In this document: positions 8,743 to 17,752 of the stretch, piece after piece
Numbering within the stretch: the stretch's first letter is position 1
Layout: every line of letters starts with the position of its first letter
Made by a program: the position numbers and the translations under genes
Notes under the pieces: generated by a model
Database searches by the model: none
What the model was told of the DNA's origin: nothing
What the model saw: only the letters and a program-made list of their open reading frames with translations
DNA from: Bacteroidota bacterium
Lineage (GTDB): Bacteria; Bacteroidota; Bacteroidia; Bacteroidales; VadinHA17
NCBI GenBank assembly: GCA_030706785.1
Contig: JAUZNW010000007.1
Span: forward strand, 1 to 47,471
DNA: 47,471 bases
Direction: 5' to 3'

Positions 8743-10005
8743 ATGTACATGGACATATTGTTGGGTCTTCAATGGGGCGACGAAGGGAAGGGGAAACTGG
8801 TTGATGCCCTGAGTCCTGAGTATGATATTATTGCCCGTTTCCAGGGAGGACCAAATGCGGGTCATTCGCTTGAATTTAATAAAGTTAAGCATGTACTGCA
8901 TCTGATTCCATCCGGTATTTTTCACCCCGAAAAACTCAATATAATAGGCAACGGAGTGGTACTTGATCCGTCAGTTTTTAAAAATGAGACAGAACATCTG
9001 GGGCCACCCGTCAATGAACTTGTGAAAAGACTGGTAATTTCCTCAAGGGCTAACCTTATACTCCCGACCCACAGAGTGCTCGATGCTGCCTGCGAACATC
9101 AGAAAGGGAATCTGAAGATCGGATCAACCCTGAAGGGAATCGGACCTGCATATACCGACAAAGCAAGCCGGAACGGACTGAGGGCCGGCGATATCCTGAG
9201 GAAGGATTTCAGGGAACTATACGAAGAACATAAAGCCGCGCACATGGCTTTACTGAAGAACTACAAATATGAGTTCAAAATAGATGAATTTGAGTCAGGG
9301 TGGTTTGAGGGAATAGAACTTATTAAAAAATTCAGGATCGAAAACACCGAGTATCTTATAAATAAGCTGGCATCAGACGGCAGAAAGATCCTTGCCGAAG
9401 GTGCCCAGGGTACAATGCTCGATATTGACTTCGGTTCTTATCCCTATGTTACATCATCCAATACAATAAGCGCCGGAGCATGCGCTGGTCTGGGAATATC
9501 ACCAAGGCAGGTACGGGAAGTATTCGGAATTTTCAAGGCTTACTGCACAAGGGTTGGAAGCGGTCCATTCCCGACGGAACTCAGTGATGAAACCGGTGAG
9601 CTGATAAGAAAAACCGGCTGTGAATACGGTGCGACCACAGGTCGTCCCAGGAGATGCGGATGGCTCGATCTTCCTGCCCTCAGATATGCGATCATGATAA
9701 ACGGAGTCACGAGGCTTTTCATGATGAAAGCGGATGTCCTGTCAGGTTTCAGGACAGTAAAAATCTGCACATCGTACTTTATTGACGGGAAAAAACAGGA
9801 TGAGATCCCATTTGACAATGATGCCCGCATCGTTCCTGAATACACTGAGCTTGAAGGCTGGAGTGAAGATATCTCGGGGATCAGGGAATACAAATCCCTG
9901 CCCCTCTCTCTGAGGCATTATGTTGGATTCATCGAAAATTATACCGGAGTACCTGTCAAAATAGTCTCTGTCGGGCCGGACAGAAATGCCACGATCTTCA
10001 GATAG
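8743..10005 (+). CDS. purA: Adenylosuccinate synthetase
   Basis: Catalyses IMP + aspartate + GTP to adenylosuccinate, the first committed step to AMP. It has 420 residues, the normal length. The N-terminal GTP site is LGLQWGDEGKGKLVDAL (about residues 7-23), followed by PNAGHS with the catalytic histidine. The IMP/active-site segments ILAEGAQGTMLDIDFGSYP and TTGRPRRCGWLDLPALRYA are intact. ATG 8743 and an in-frame ATG two codons later are both possible starts. It follows fur in the rsh-fur-purA order but is separated from fur by the inverted barrel gene and about 200 bases. Confidence 0.97.
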   Translation: MYMDILLGLQWGDEGKGKLVDALSPEYDIIARFQGGPNAGHSLEFNKVKHVLHLIPSGIFHPEKLNIIGNGVVLDPSVFKNETEHLGPPVNELVKRLVISSRANLILPTHRVLDAACEHQKGNLKIGSTLKGIGPAYTDKASRNGLRAGDILRKDFRELYEEHKAAHMALLKNYKYEFKIDEFESGWFEGIELIKKFRIENTEYLINKLASDGRKILAEGAQGTMLDIDFGSYPYVTSSNTISAGACAGLGISPRQVREVFGIFKAYCTRVGSGPFPTELSDETGELIRKTGCEYGATTGRPRRCGWLDLPALRYAIMINGVTRLFMMKADVLSGFRTVKICTSYFIDGKKQDEIPFDNDARIVPEYTELEGWSEDISGIREYKSLPLSLRHYVGFIENYTGVPVKIVSVGPDRNATIFR

Positions 10006-10010
10006 GGAAA

Positions 10011-10484
10011 TTACTTTTTGATATAAAGCCAGGTATCAACTTCGACCGTATCTTTAAATCGTTCAAGGCGCTGAACTGCCTTTGAAAAGCGATCCCAGGA
10101 TTCTGCTGCCACAAGGTCAAATTTCCCTCCATCCTCTTTAATCACCCTTGTATCATAACCCATCTGACGGTAGTGATCAGCCCAGACTTTTGCATTTTCC
10201 GGGATGGTAAAGGCTCCAACAATAATGTTGTATTTGTTGCGGGCCTCATATGCCTGCTTTTCTTCTTCGGCCAGCCTGATTGAATCCAGTCTGGCTTCTT
10301 CAATCGCCTTTAACCGGTTCTCAATCCTTTTAAGTGAATCGGCGACCCTGATGCTGTCCTGCTGGGCTTTCAGCAATTCCAGAGTCCTGCCTTTTTTGCC
10401 AAAAAGTCCTCTTTCCTTGATCTTCTTACAGGAAGGAGACATTATCAGCAATGCAATAAGAAAGATGATTGAAAGATGCTTCAT
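10011..10484 (-). CDS. SPOR-domain lipoprotein with coiled coil
   Basis: A 157-residue lipoprotein. The signal peptide ends in a lipobox-like LIMSPSC, with C19 as the lipidated residue. Residues ~38-85 are a charged heptad-rich segment (LKAQQDSIRVADSLKRIENR and RLDSIRLAEEEKQAYEA) predicted to form a coiled coil. The C-terminal ~75 residues (YNIIVGAFTIPENAKVWADH ... WDRFSKAVQRLERFK) match the SPOR fold, which binds denuded glycan strands of septal peptidoglycan. An envelope role near the cell wall is therefore likely. It is convergent with purA, with only 5 bases between stops. Confidence 0.8.
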   Translation of the reverse strand: MKHLSIIFLIALLIMSPSCKKIKERGLFGKKGRTLELLKAQQDSIRVADSLKRIENRLKAIEEARLDSIRLAEEEKQAYEARNKYNIIVGAFTIPENAKVWADHYRQMGYDTRVIKEDGGKFDLVAAESWDRFSKAVQRLERFKDTVEVDTWLYIKK

Positions 10485-10657
10485 TATGTGTTGTTTAAAA
10501 TTTATACACAGCTTTCCCGCTCCTTTGGAAAGAACTTAAACCAAATATACAAATTATTGAAATTCAATCCAAATGATAATAAAACCTGCCGTAAAAGGAT
10601 AATAAAACATTATTTGTATCTTAGACTGTTTGAAATGTCAACCTAATCCAACCACTG

Positions 10658-12571
10658 ATGAAATCTCTTATACAGTTCTTTGAAGAAAGTGTTGAAAAAT
10701 TCGAGAGTAATGTATACCTGTGGGAAAAACCTCAGGATAAATACGAAGGGACTACCTTCGGGGAAACAAAGAAACAGGTGTATGAGTTTGCAGCGGGGCT
10801 TATGAGGCTGGGGATAAAGAAGGGTGACAGGCTAAGCCTTATTTCGGAAGGCAGGAACAGCTGGGTGATAGGTGAACTCGGGATCCTGTACTCAGGGGCA
10901 GTTAACGTACCTCTCTCAGTCAAGCTTACCTCTGAGGAGATCAAATTCAGGATCAATCATTCGGAATCAAGAATAGCCCTGGTTTCAACAATCCAGTACC
11001 AGAAGCTGAAACAGGTGATCGGACAATGCAAAACGATTGAGAAGATAATTCATCTGGATACCCAGGAAGAATACAGTGAAAATGAGATCCATTTCAACGA
11101 GGTCAGAAAGATCGGAAGGGAATGGCTTGAATCACCTGATAATATGGCCATTTTCAAGGAAACAGCCTACAGCATCAAGCCCTCAGATTTTGCAAATATC
11201 TGTTATACCTCAGGAACAACTGCCGATCCGAAAGGGATCATCCTTACCCATGGAAATTATGTCACAAATGTGTACCAGTCATATAGTCTGATCGATATAC
11301 CGCCATTCTACAAGACTCTTCTCATACTTCCCTGGGATCATTCATTCGGGCATACCTGCGGCATTTACGCATTCATGGGAAAAGGAGCAAGCATTGCCTC
11401 GGTCAAGACCGGGAAGACACCAATGGAAACCCTGAGGAATTTACCTTCCTGCCTTAAGGAAATCAAACCTAACCTCCTGATGAGCGTTCCCGCAATAGCC
11501 AAGAACTTCAGGAAAAATATAGAAAAAGGTATCAAGGAAAAGGGACGATTTATCGAAATCCTTTTCAATCATGCTTTAAGGATCTCCTATTCATACAACA
11601 AGGAAGGATGGAATAAAGGCAGTGGGTTTCAGAGGTTCAAGAAGCCGCTCCTTAACCTTTATGATAAAATTATTTTCAAAAAGATCAGGGAAAGCTTTGG
11701 AGGAGAGCTTGATTTCTTTATCGGTGGAGGTGCTCTTCTTGATATTGAGCTTCAGAGGTACTTCTACGCTATCGGCATTCCAATGTATCAGGGATATGGT
11801 TTAAGTGAAGCATCACCCGTCATTTCATCAAATTCATCCGGCAGGCATAAGCTTGGTTCTTCAGGGGTCCTGGTCAATAATATGGATCTTAAAATATTGG
11901 ATGACGATGGTAAAGAGCTGCCCGTGGGCGAAACAGGAGAAATTGTCATCAGGGGAGGCAATGTAATGTACGGATACTGGAAAAATGAATCAGCCACAAA
12001 AGCTACAATCAAAGATGGCTGGCTCTATACGGGCGATATGGGCTACATGACTGAAGACGGTTATCTATATGTTCTGGGCAGATTCAAGAGCCTGCTCATA
12101 GCCGATGACGGAGAGAAATTCAGTCCGGAAGGAATTGAAGAGACTATAACAGAACAATCAAAATATATCGAACAGTGCATGCTTTATAATAACCAGAGAC
12201 CTTATACCGTCGCACTGGTTGTTCCCAATCAACATGCGCTGAAAGGGTTTCTTGAAGAAAAAAATCTTACAGCTGATTCAGACGAAGGCAAGAGAGCCAT
12301 ACTGACACTTCTTGAAAACGAAGTGAATGAGTACCGCACAAGCGGAAAGTACGGAAAGATGTTCCCGCAACGGTGGCTCCCGGTAGCTTTCGGTATCATT
12401 GAAGAAGGATTTACCGAAGATAATGGTCTTATGAACTCAACCATGAAGATCGTGAGGAGTAAGATAATGGACATGCATATGGATCTTATAGAATATCTCT
12501 ATACGCCAGATGCCAAGGACATTGCCAACGAAAGGAATATTGAAGAGGTTGAAAAGATGAAGCTAGGTTAA
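10658..12571 (+). CDS. Long-chain acyl-CoA ligase (AMP-binding enzyme)
   Basis: A 637-residue ANL-superfamily adenylate-forming enzyme that activates a fatty acid to acyl-CoA via acyl-AMP. The ATP/AMP phosphate loop is TSGTTADPKGIILTH near residue 184. The GYGLSEASP motif is near 377, YTGDMGYMTEDGYLYVLGR near 455-475, and the hinge follows. The C-terminal lysine region is divergent but present. The length and the GYGLSEASPVIS type fit the FadD15/FAA-like long-chain group. No membrane segment is seen. It is monocistronic. A TATCTTAG -7-like box lies at 10617-10624. Confidence 0.92.
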   Translation: MKSLIQFFEESVEKFESNVYLWEKPQDKYEGTTFGETKKQVYEFAAGLMRLGIKKGDRLSLISEGRNSWVIGELGILYSGAVNVPLSVKLTSEEIKFRINHSESRIALVSTIQYQKLKQVIGQCKTIEKIIHLDTQEEYSENEIHFNEVRKIGREWLESPDNMAIFKETAYSIKPSDFANICYTSGTTADPKGIILTHGNYVTNVYQSYSLIDIPPFYKTLLILPWDHSFGHTCGIYAFMGKGASIASVKTGKTPMETLRNLPSCLKEIKPNLLMSVPAIAKNFRKNIEKGIKEKGRFIEILFNHALRISYSYNKEGWNKGSGFQRFKKPLLNLYDKIIFKKIRESFGGELDFFIGGGALLDIELQRYFYAIGIPMYQGYGLSEASPVISSNSSGRHKLGSSGVLVNNMDLKILDDDGKELPVGETGEIVIRGGNVMYGYWKNESATKATIKDGWLYTGDMGYMTEDGYLYVLGRFKSLLIADDGEKFSPEGIEETITEQSKYIEQCMLYNNQRPYTVALVVPNQHALKGFLEEKNLTADSDEGKRAILTLLENEVNEYRTSGKYGKMFPQRWLPVAFGIIEEGFTEDNGLMNSTMKIVRSKIMDMHMDLIEYLYTPDAKDIANERNIEEVEKMKLG

Positions 12572-12583
12572 AGAGTGGTACCT

Positions 12584-13135
12584 TCAAACTAAGAGCCGGC
12601 TCTTGAATGGCATAAATGCCATAAAATCAGCATGATGTACAATCCATGCCTCAGTAGTTCTTTTTATCTGATCGCCCTCATGAGCGTGAGCAGCAATTAT
12701 GTGGCATACTTCAGGCGGGACTCCGCACTCTTCTGCAAGTGAAACACCCGAGAACGGGTGCCTGAGGTATTCTCCGTATCTGCTCTGAACGGCTTTTCCG
12801 TCTTTATCCAGCTCATATTCCAGAAGCTTGCCCACATCAGCCAGGATTGCACCGGATATAAGTACATCCATATTTACCGCAAGGTCTTTTCCGAAGAACT
12901 TGTTCATATTCTCTCCCCCGGCCTTTGCGATATGAACAACACATCTCTTGTGTGCCATAAAGCTGACCCTCAGGTCAGGTCCACAAAGCAATGTAAATGG
13001 GATCCTGTCAAGATCATCAGGTTTCAGAACACTTCTTTCAAGCGCTGTCTCCCATGTTTTTGCCGTCTTTTCCCTTAAAGACCTGTCATTGATCCAATCG
13101 AGCTCCGGCCACAATTTTCTTATCACATCGTTCAT
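12584..13135 (-). CDS. HD-domain protein with an altered HD pair
   Basis: A 183-residue HD-superfamily protein. The segment SGAILADVGKLLEYELD (about 94-110) is where metal-dependent phosphohydrolases normally read LLHDxGK. Here the histidine is alanine (A99-D100). Later histidines (H126 in RHPFSG, H150 and H152 in AAHAHEGD, H168-H169-A-D170) are retained. The arrangement resembles the HD domain of YhaM-type nucleases, but no OB domain is present. It lies 16 bases downstream of the isocitrate-dehydrogenase-family gene and is probably co-transcribed. Catalytic activity is uncertain because of the lost ligand. Confidence 0.72.
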   Translation of the reverse strand: MNDVIRKLWPELDWINDRSLREKTAKTWETALERSVLKPDDLDRIPFTLLCGPDLRVSFMAHKRCVVHIAKAGGENMNKFFGKDLAVNMDVLISGAILADVGKLLEYELDKDGKAVQSRYGEYLRHPFSGVSLAEECGVPPEVCHIIAAHAHEGDQIKRTTEAWIVHHADFMAFMPFKSRLLV

Positions 13136-13151
13136 TTTCAGAAAAAATTAT

Positions 13152-14348
13152 TTATCTGATCCTGGATATAATCGCATTAGTCATCTCAACCGTCGAAACA
13201 GCACCGTTCTCAATCACTTCCGGCTTCCCGGTCAGCTTCATCATGTCATAAGTCCTAACCTTGCCGTCGCTGATGACCTCTTCGATAGCCTTCCTTATCC
13301 TGGCTGCGGTTTCCTTTTCATTTATAAAATCAAGCATCATGCATGCAGATTCAATCATAGCGACAGGATTTACAATGGGAACTTTATAATCAGCATATTT
13401 GGGCGCTGATCCGTGAGTTGGTTCAAATACAGCGATCCCGTCGGCCGAGAACTGTGCACTGCAGGCAAATCCAAGTCCGCCAATAAGTCCGGCAAATGCA
13501 TCAGAGACAATATCCCCGAACATGTTCCCGGCTACAATAACCCCGTAGTCTTCAGGATTTTTTGTAAGCCACATCATCTGGGCATCGATATTTGTGTTTA
13601 AAAGCTTTATTTCAGGATAGGAATTCTTCTGAATCTCTTTTGCAAGGCTCCACATCAGCCCTGATGTTTCTCTTATAACATTCGGCTTTTCGCATACTGT
13701 AACAGAAGGATAGCCATACTTTTTTGCATGTTTAAAAGCAGCCATAAGTATTCTTTCAGTAGCTTTCCTGGTAAAGATCCTGGCTGAGATTGACAATTCC
13801 TCAACCGGGACTTCTCCGAAATTCTCGACGAATTTCTTATGAGTCAGGAATGCATCATAAACCTGCTTTGGAGGATTGGTCCATTCCACGCCGGAATAAA
13901 GGCATTCGGTGTTTTGCCGGAAGATCACGGCATCGATGAATGGTTCCTCAATGGCATTGCCTTTCCCCCTCCGTATGAAATTAAGCGGATTACCTTTGTA
14001 TGATCTGCACGGTCTGACACATATATCAAGATTGAACTTCTGCCGGAGTCCGACAATCGGGCTTGAATAAGCGAATCCTTTTCCCCTGAGTGAAGGATCG
14101 AGCTCTGATTTGGCTTCTTCATTGGGTTTCGATGTGATAGCACCGAATAATGCGATCTTATGCTCTTTAATCAGATCCAGAGTCCGCTGTGGCAGAGGAT
14201 TTCCTTCCCTGCACCAGAATTCCCATCCGATATCCCCGTGGACATAATCGGCTTTGAAGCCTGCTGCGTCAAGTACCCGTAATGCCTGATTTAAAACGAT
14301 CCTGCCTATGCCATCCCCGGGCAAGGTAACAATTGTTCTCCGCAACAT
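13152..14348 (-). CDS. Isocitrate/isopropylmalate dehydrogenase family protein
   Basis: A 398-residue beta-decarboxylating dehydrogenase. It has TLPGDGIGR at 8-16, the substrate-arginine region LRQKFNLDICVRPCRSYKG at about 101-119, YSGVEW, the metal-binding MFGDIVSDAFAG at 276-287, and the cofactor loop THGSAPKYADYKVPIVNP at 311-328. The Lys-Tyr after HGSAP is the pair found in NADP-type isocitrate dehydrogenases rather than Asp-Ile of NAD types. However, the usual substrate serine segment (GGGIRSxN) is replaced by SSPIVG, so the substrate could be isocitrate or a related 2-hydroxyacid. An isocitrate role fits the citrate genes nearby but is not proven. Confidence 0.85.
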   Translation of the reverse strand: MLRRTIVTLPGDGIGRIVLNQALRVLDAAGFKADYVHGDIGWEFWCREGNPLPQRTLDLIKEHKIALFGAITSKPNEEAKSELDPSLRGKGFAYSSPIVGLRQKFNLDICVRPCRSYKGNPLNFIRRGKGNAIEEPFIDAVIFRQNTECLYSGVEWTNPPKQVYDAFLTHKKFVENFGEVPVEELSISARIFTRKATERILMAAFKHAKKYGYPSVTVCEKPNVIRETSGLMWSLAKEIQKNSYPEIKLLNTNIDAQMMWLTKNPEDYGVIVAGNMFGDIVSDAFAGLIGGLGFACSAQFSADGIAVFEPTHGSAPKYADYKVPIVNPVAMIESACMMLDFINEKETAARIRKAIEEVISDGKVRTYDMMKLTGKPEVIENGAVSTVEMTNAIISRIR

Positions 14349-14498
14349 ATTAAAATTATTGATTGAGTCAGTTTCATTAGTCTTTTGTAAAAATAAAAAA
14401 AATCGGGTGATGCTGTGCGGGTTATTTATTTTCCGGGCTGCAATGTTTGATACTAAAAATTACTACTTTTACGTCCGTCTAAAGTCAATTAAGCAGGC

Positions 14499-15980
14499 AT
14501 GAGCGTTCTGTCTCAATTAAATCCAGCACCAATCTGGATCTATTTTGAAGAGATTTGCAGGATACCCCGTTTAAGCAAGAATGAACGGAAGATCAGGAAA
14601 TTCCTCCTCGAATTTGCTGCGTCACATAAGCTGGCGTCAAAGGAGGACTCAATAGGCAATATCCTGATAATCAAACCTCCTTCTCCTGGAATGGAAAACA
14701 GGAAAACCCTTGTTCTTCAAAGCCATATGGATATGGTCGGCGAGAAAAATACGGATTATAAGCATAACTGGGATACAGATCCCATTATCCCGTACGTTGA
14801 CGGAGACTGGGTGAAAGCCCGGGGAACCACCCTTGGAGGAGATGATGGGATAGGATTGGCATCCATGCTTGCCGTACTTTCTGATAAAGACCTGAAAACA
14901 GGGAAAATTGAATGCCTATTTACGGTTGATGAAGAATCAGGAATGACCGGTGCGATAAACCTGAAGCCTGATTTTTTTGAAGGGAGAATATTGCTCAACC
15001 TTGATTCAGAGGATGAAGGCATACTTTATATTGGCTGCGCCGGAGGTATGGATACACTAGGAGAGATGGGATACAAAAGCTGCCCTGTTTCTGACGGAGT
15101 GACTGCCTTTGAGATCGCAATAACTGGTCTTCACGGAGGACATTCCGGTGATGAGATCCATAAAGGTTATGGAAATGCAGTCAAGCTGATGAACAGGATC
15201 CTGCTGAACCTTTCAAACCAGTTCGGAATTTCGATAAGCCTTTTTGACGGGGGGAACCTGAGAAACGCTATTCCAAGGGAAGCTTTTGCGACCATTACAG
15301 TCAGTAAATCAATGGCTGAAGGTCTTGATAACTGGGTAACAAGCTTCCGAGATGTCCTTGCTGAAGAGTTCGGCGATAATGAGAAAGAACTTAAGATCGA
15401 GATTAAAATGACAGCTATTCCTCCATCGGTCATGGACAAGGAGAGCCAGATGAAGCTCCTGAATTCGCTGACCTGCTGTCCGCATGGAGTTATTGCATGG
15501 TCGCAGGAAATGGATAATCTCGTGGAGACTTCCACAAACCTAGCTTCAGTTAGCTTTGTTGATCAAAACAGGATAAAGATCGTCACAACCCAGAGAAGCT
15601 CGGTTGAATCATCGAAACACTATGTTGCCGGTATGGTTGAATCATGTCTCCGTCTTGCTGGGGCGGAAGTAGTGCATTCTGATGGGTACCCGGGCTGGAA
15701 ACCCAGTCTTAAGTCGGAGATCCTGAAGATCACGCGCAAATGTTACAGCTATCTTTTCGGAAAGGAACCTGCTGTAAGAGCTATTCATGCAGGTCTTGAG
15801 TGCGGGCTGATCTTTGAGAAATTCAAGGGAATCGATATGATCTCATTCGGACCATCAATAAAAGGCGCTCATACACCTGAGGAAATGATAGAGATCAGAA
15901 CAGTGGGAATGTTCTGGGACCTTCTGCTTGAAGTTATCAGGAATATCCCTCTGGCCGAAAAGAAACCTGACAGTATTTGA
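14499..15980 (+). CDS. pepD: Aminoacyl-histidine dipeptidase (peptidase D, M20 family)
   Basis: Cytosolic dinuclear-zinc dipeptidase of 493 residues that cleaves Xaa-His and other dipeptides. Zinc ligands are visible: H76 and D78 in LQSHMDMVGEKN, D115 in LGGDDGIGLA, the catalytic E145/E146 in FTVDEESGMTGA, and a C-terminal histidine in GAHTPEEMIEI. The SHMDMVGEKN signature is typical of PepD. It is transcribed alone and converges on the rubredoxin gene with 14 bases between stops. Confidence 0.95.
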   Translation: MSVLSQLNPAPIWIYFEEICRIPRLSKNERKIRKFLLEFAASHKLASKEDSIGNILIIKPPSPGMENRKTLVLQSHMDMVGEKNTDYKHNWDTDPIIPYVDGDWVKARGTTLGGDDGIGLASMLAVLSDKDLKTGKIECLFTVDEESGMTGAINLKPDFFEGRILLNLDSEDEGILYIGCAGGMDTLGEMGYKSCPVSDGVTAFEIAITGLHGGHSGDEIHKGYGNAVKLMNRILLNLSNQFGISISLFDGGNLRNAIPREAFATITVSKSMAEGLDNWVTSFRDVLAEEFGDNEKELKIEIKMTAIPPSVMDKESQMKLLNSLTCCPHGVIAWSQEMDNLVETSTNLASVSFVDQNRIKIVTTQRSSVESSKHYVAGMVESCLRLAGAEVVHSDGYPGWKPSLKSEILKITRKCYSYLFGKEPAVRAIHAGLECGLIFEKFKGIDMISFGPSIKGAHTPEEMIEIRTVGMFWDLLLEVIRNIPLAEKKPDSI

Positions 15981-15994
15981 AAGAACCTTACCCA

Positions 15995-16156
15995 TCAATC
16001 ATAAACAAAGAATTCATTCTTGCTTGAGCCACAGACAGGACAAGTGTAACTATCAGGCAGTTCAGAGAAAGATATTCCGGACGGTATTCCTCTTTCAGGT
16101 TCTCCTTCTTCCGGATTATAGACATAGCCGCATATTGAACATTTATATCTTTCCAT
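15995..16156 (-). CDS. Rubredoxin
   Basis: A 53-residue protein that gives a complete rubredoxin: MERYKCSICGYVYNPEEGEP at the start, and SYTCPVCGSSKNEF near the end. The four iron ligands are C6, C9, C39 and C42 in two CxxCG knuckles. It carries one electron on a mononuclear Fe(Cys)4 site and acts in anaerobes in electron transfer or in peroxide/oxygen detoxification with rubrerythrin-type partners. Start ATG is at 16154-16156, 10 bases after the citF stop, so it is the last gene of the minus-strand citrate lyase unit. No oxidoreductase partner of known type is adjacent. Confidence 0.93.
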   Translation of the reverse strand: MERYKCSICGYVYNPEEGEPERGIPSGISFSELPDSYTCPVCGSSKNEFFVYD

Positions 16157-16166
16157 CCAGAATGAA

Positions 16167-17723
16167 CTAGACTTTAATTTTCCTGATCACATCGATAACC
16201 GTACCATCAACCCATTTTATTGCTGCAACTATGTCTTCCTCAAATCTGGCTTTTGCCGGTTTGCCGCAAATCCTTTCAGCTTCAGCCTTCAGCTCCTGAA
16301 TTGATTTAAGCGGAAGTCCCGAATGCCTGACACCATCTATAAGGTCCTGCCGCAGGGGATTGATCGCAATGCCCCTTTCAGTTATTATGACGTCGATCAT
16401 CTCCCCGGGTCCGCAAAGTGTGGTAACCTCATCAACAATCACCGGTATTCTGTCACGGAAAAGAGGCAAGGGCAGTATTACATTCCTGGCATGCAGGCAA
16501 TTCTGCCATCCTCCTATCCCGTGAAGCAGGTAGCCGTCGGAATGCGTAACCACATTCCCGTTGAAATTAAGGTCAACCTCCGTGGCTCCTAATATCATGA
16601 TATCCATCATACTTGTCAGGTTGCCCTTTGAATGGAAATTATAGGCATTGAAAACAGGATAAGGCACATGGTTTGGATTCTTCCCGACTGAAATTACCGC
16701 TTCCAGGTCAAATGCCTGGGCATCAAGAATATATCCCATCTGTCCCTGCTCAAGCATCTCTACCATATAACGTGTGCTGCCGCCAAAACCGAATTTCGAT
16801 TTCCAGCCTTTCTTTTTAAGTATCTCATTAAGAAATACCGCAATGGCAAGTGAAGTCCCTCCGGCACCTGCCTGCATTGTCACCCCATCTTTTAATATAC
16901 CCGATTTTTCAAGGAAAGCTGCCGTCAGTTCTGCGATCAGCAGTCTGTCAGGACTTTTTGTAATCTGTGTAGTTCCTGATACTATCTTCTCAGGAATCCC
17001 AATCTTATCTGTAACCACAACATAATCAACGTAATTTCCCTCAATTTCCATTGGAAAGCAGGGTAACTCTACAAGGTTATCGGTTACCACAATCACCTTA
17101 TCGGCATACAAGGAATCAGCCTTTGCATATCCCAGCACTCCGCATGCAGATGGGCCACCTGTACCCCTGGCATTTCCAAATCTGTCTGCTGAAGGTGCGA
17201 CTAGCACGGCGATGTCAATTTTCACTTCCCCGTCCTGGATAGCCTGAACCCTGCCTCCATGGGAACGCAGGACAGCAGTTCCCTTCATCCTGCCTTCCGA
17301 AACAAATCTTCCAAGCGGCCCGTTCATGCTCCCCTCAATCCTGTTGATCGTTCCTTTCTCAAGGTACTTTATCAGGGGTTCATTGCAGGGGAAGGAAGCT
17401 GAAGGGAACCACACAAGATCTTTAACTCCAAGAACAGATGCAATTTCAAATATCTTGTTGCTTATCAGATCACCGTCGCGAAGGTGGTGATGTGTTGAAA
17501 TTGTCATTCCATCCATGAGTCCGCACCTCAGAAGTGCTTCCTCAAGTGAGGAGACTACCTTATTGCCGTCTTCCGGAAAATCAGTACTGGATGGAACCGG
17601 AGGCCCATACTTATTCCCGTACGGCTTGTGTTTCCCGACACCTTTGAAAGGGATAGCCGGCTTATTGTTTATCTCAAGAGGTACAGATCTTCCGGCTGCA
17701 TTGATTACTGTGGAAATAGCCAT
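16167..17723 (-). CDS. citF: Citrate lyase alpha subunit (citrate CoA-transferase)
   Basis: 518 residues, normal for CitF. It exchanges acetyl on the acyl carrier for citrate, forming citryl-ACP. Family landmarks include TISTHHHLRDGDLISNKIFE near 75-95, RSHGGR near 153, ADRFGNARGTGGPSACG near 178, TMQAGAGGTSLA near 289, KFGFGGSTRYMVEMLEQGQ near 317, and the C-terminal TERGIAINPLRQDL. It lies 29 bases after the CitD-CitE fusion gene and 10 bases before the rubredoxin gene. Together with that fusion it supplies all three structural functions of citrate lyase. The ligase CitC and the prosthetic-group genes citX and citG are not in the window. Confidence 0.96.
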   Translation of the reverse strand: MAISTVINAAGRSVPLEINNKPAIPFKGVGKHKPYGNKYGPPVPSSTDFPEDGNKVVSSLEEALLRCGLMDGMTISTHHHLRDGDLISNKIFEIASVLGVKDLVWFPSASFPCNEPLIKYLEKGTINRIEGSMNGPLGRFVSEGRMKGTAVLRSHGGRVQAIQDGEVKIDIAVLVAPSADRFGNARGTGGPSACGVLGYAKADSLYADKVIVVTDNLVELPCFPMEIEGNYVDYVVVTDKIGIPEKIVSGTTQITKSPDRLLIAELTAAFLEKSGILKDGVTMQAGAGGTSLAIAVFLNEILKKKGWKSKFGFGGSTRYMVEMLEQGQMGYILDAQAFDLEAVISVGKNPNHVPYPVFNAYNFHSKGNLTSMMDIMILGATEVDLNFNGNVVTHSDGYLLHGIGGWQNCLHARNVILPLPLFRDRIPVIVDEVTTLCGPGEMIDVIITERGIAINPLRQDLIDGVRHSGLPLKSIQELKAEAERICGKPAKARFEEDIVAAIKWVDGTVIDVIRKIKV

Positions 17724-17752
17724 AAAATGTGTTAATAATCAGGTTGTTTCAC

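Noticed and set aside
12591-12604. AAGAGCCGGCTCTT, a perfect 14-base palindrome at the end of the HD gene
   Set aside because: It has no loop and no T-run on either side, and overlaps the coding end. It could help transcripts end, but is not a terminator by sequence.
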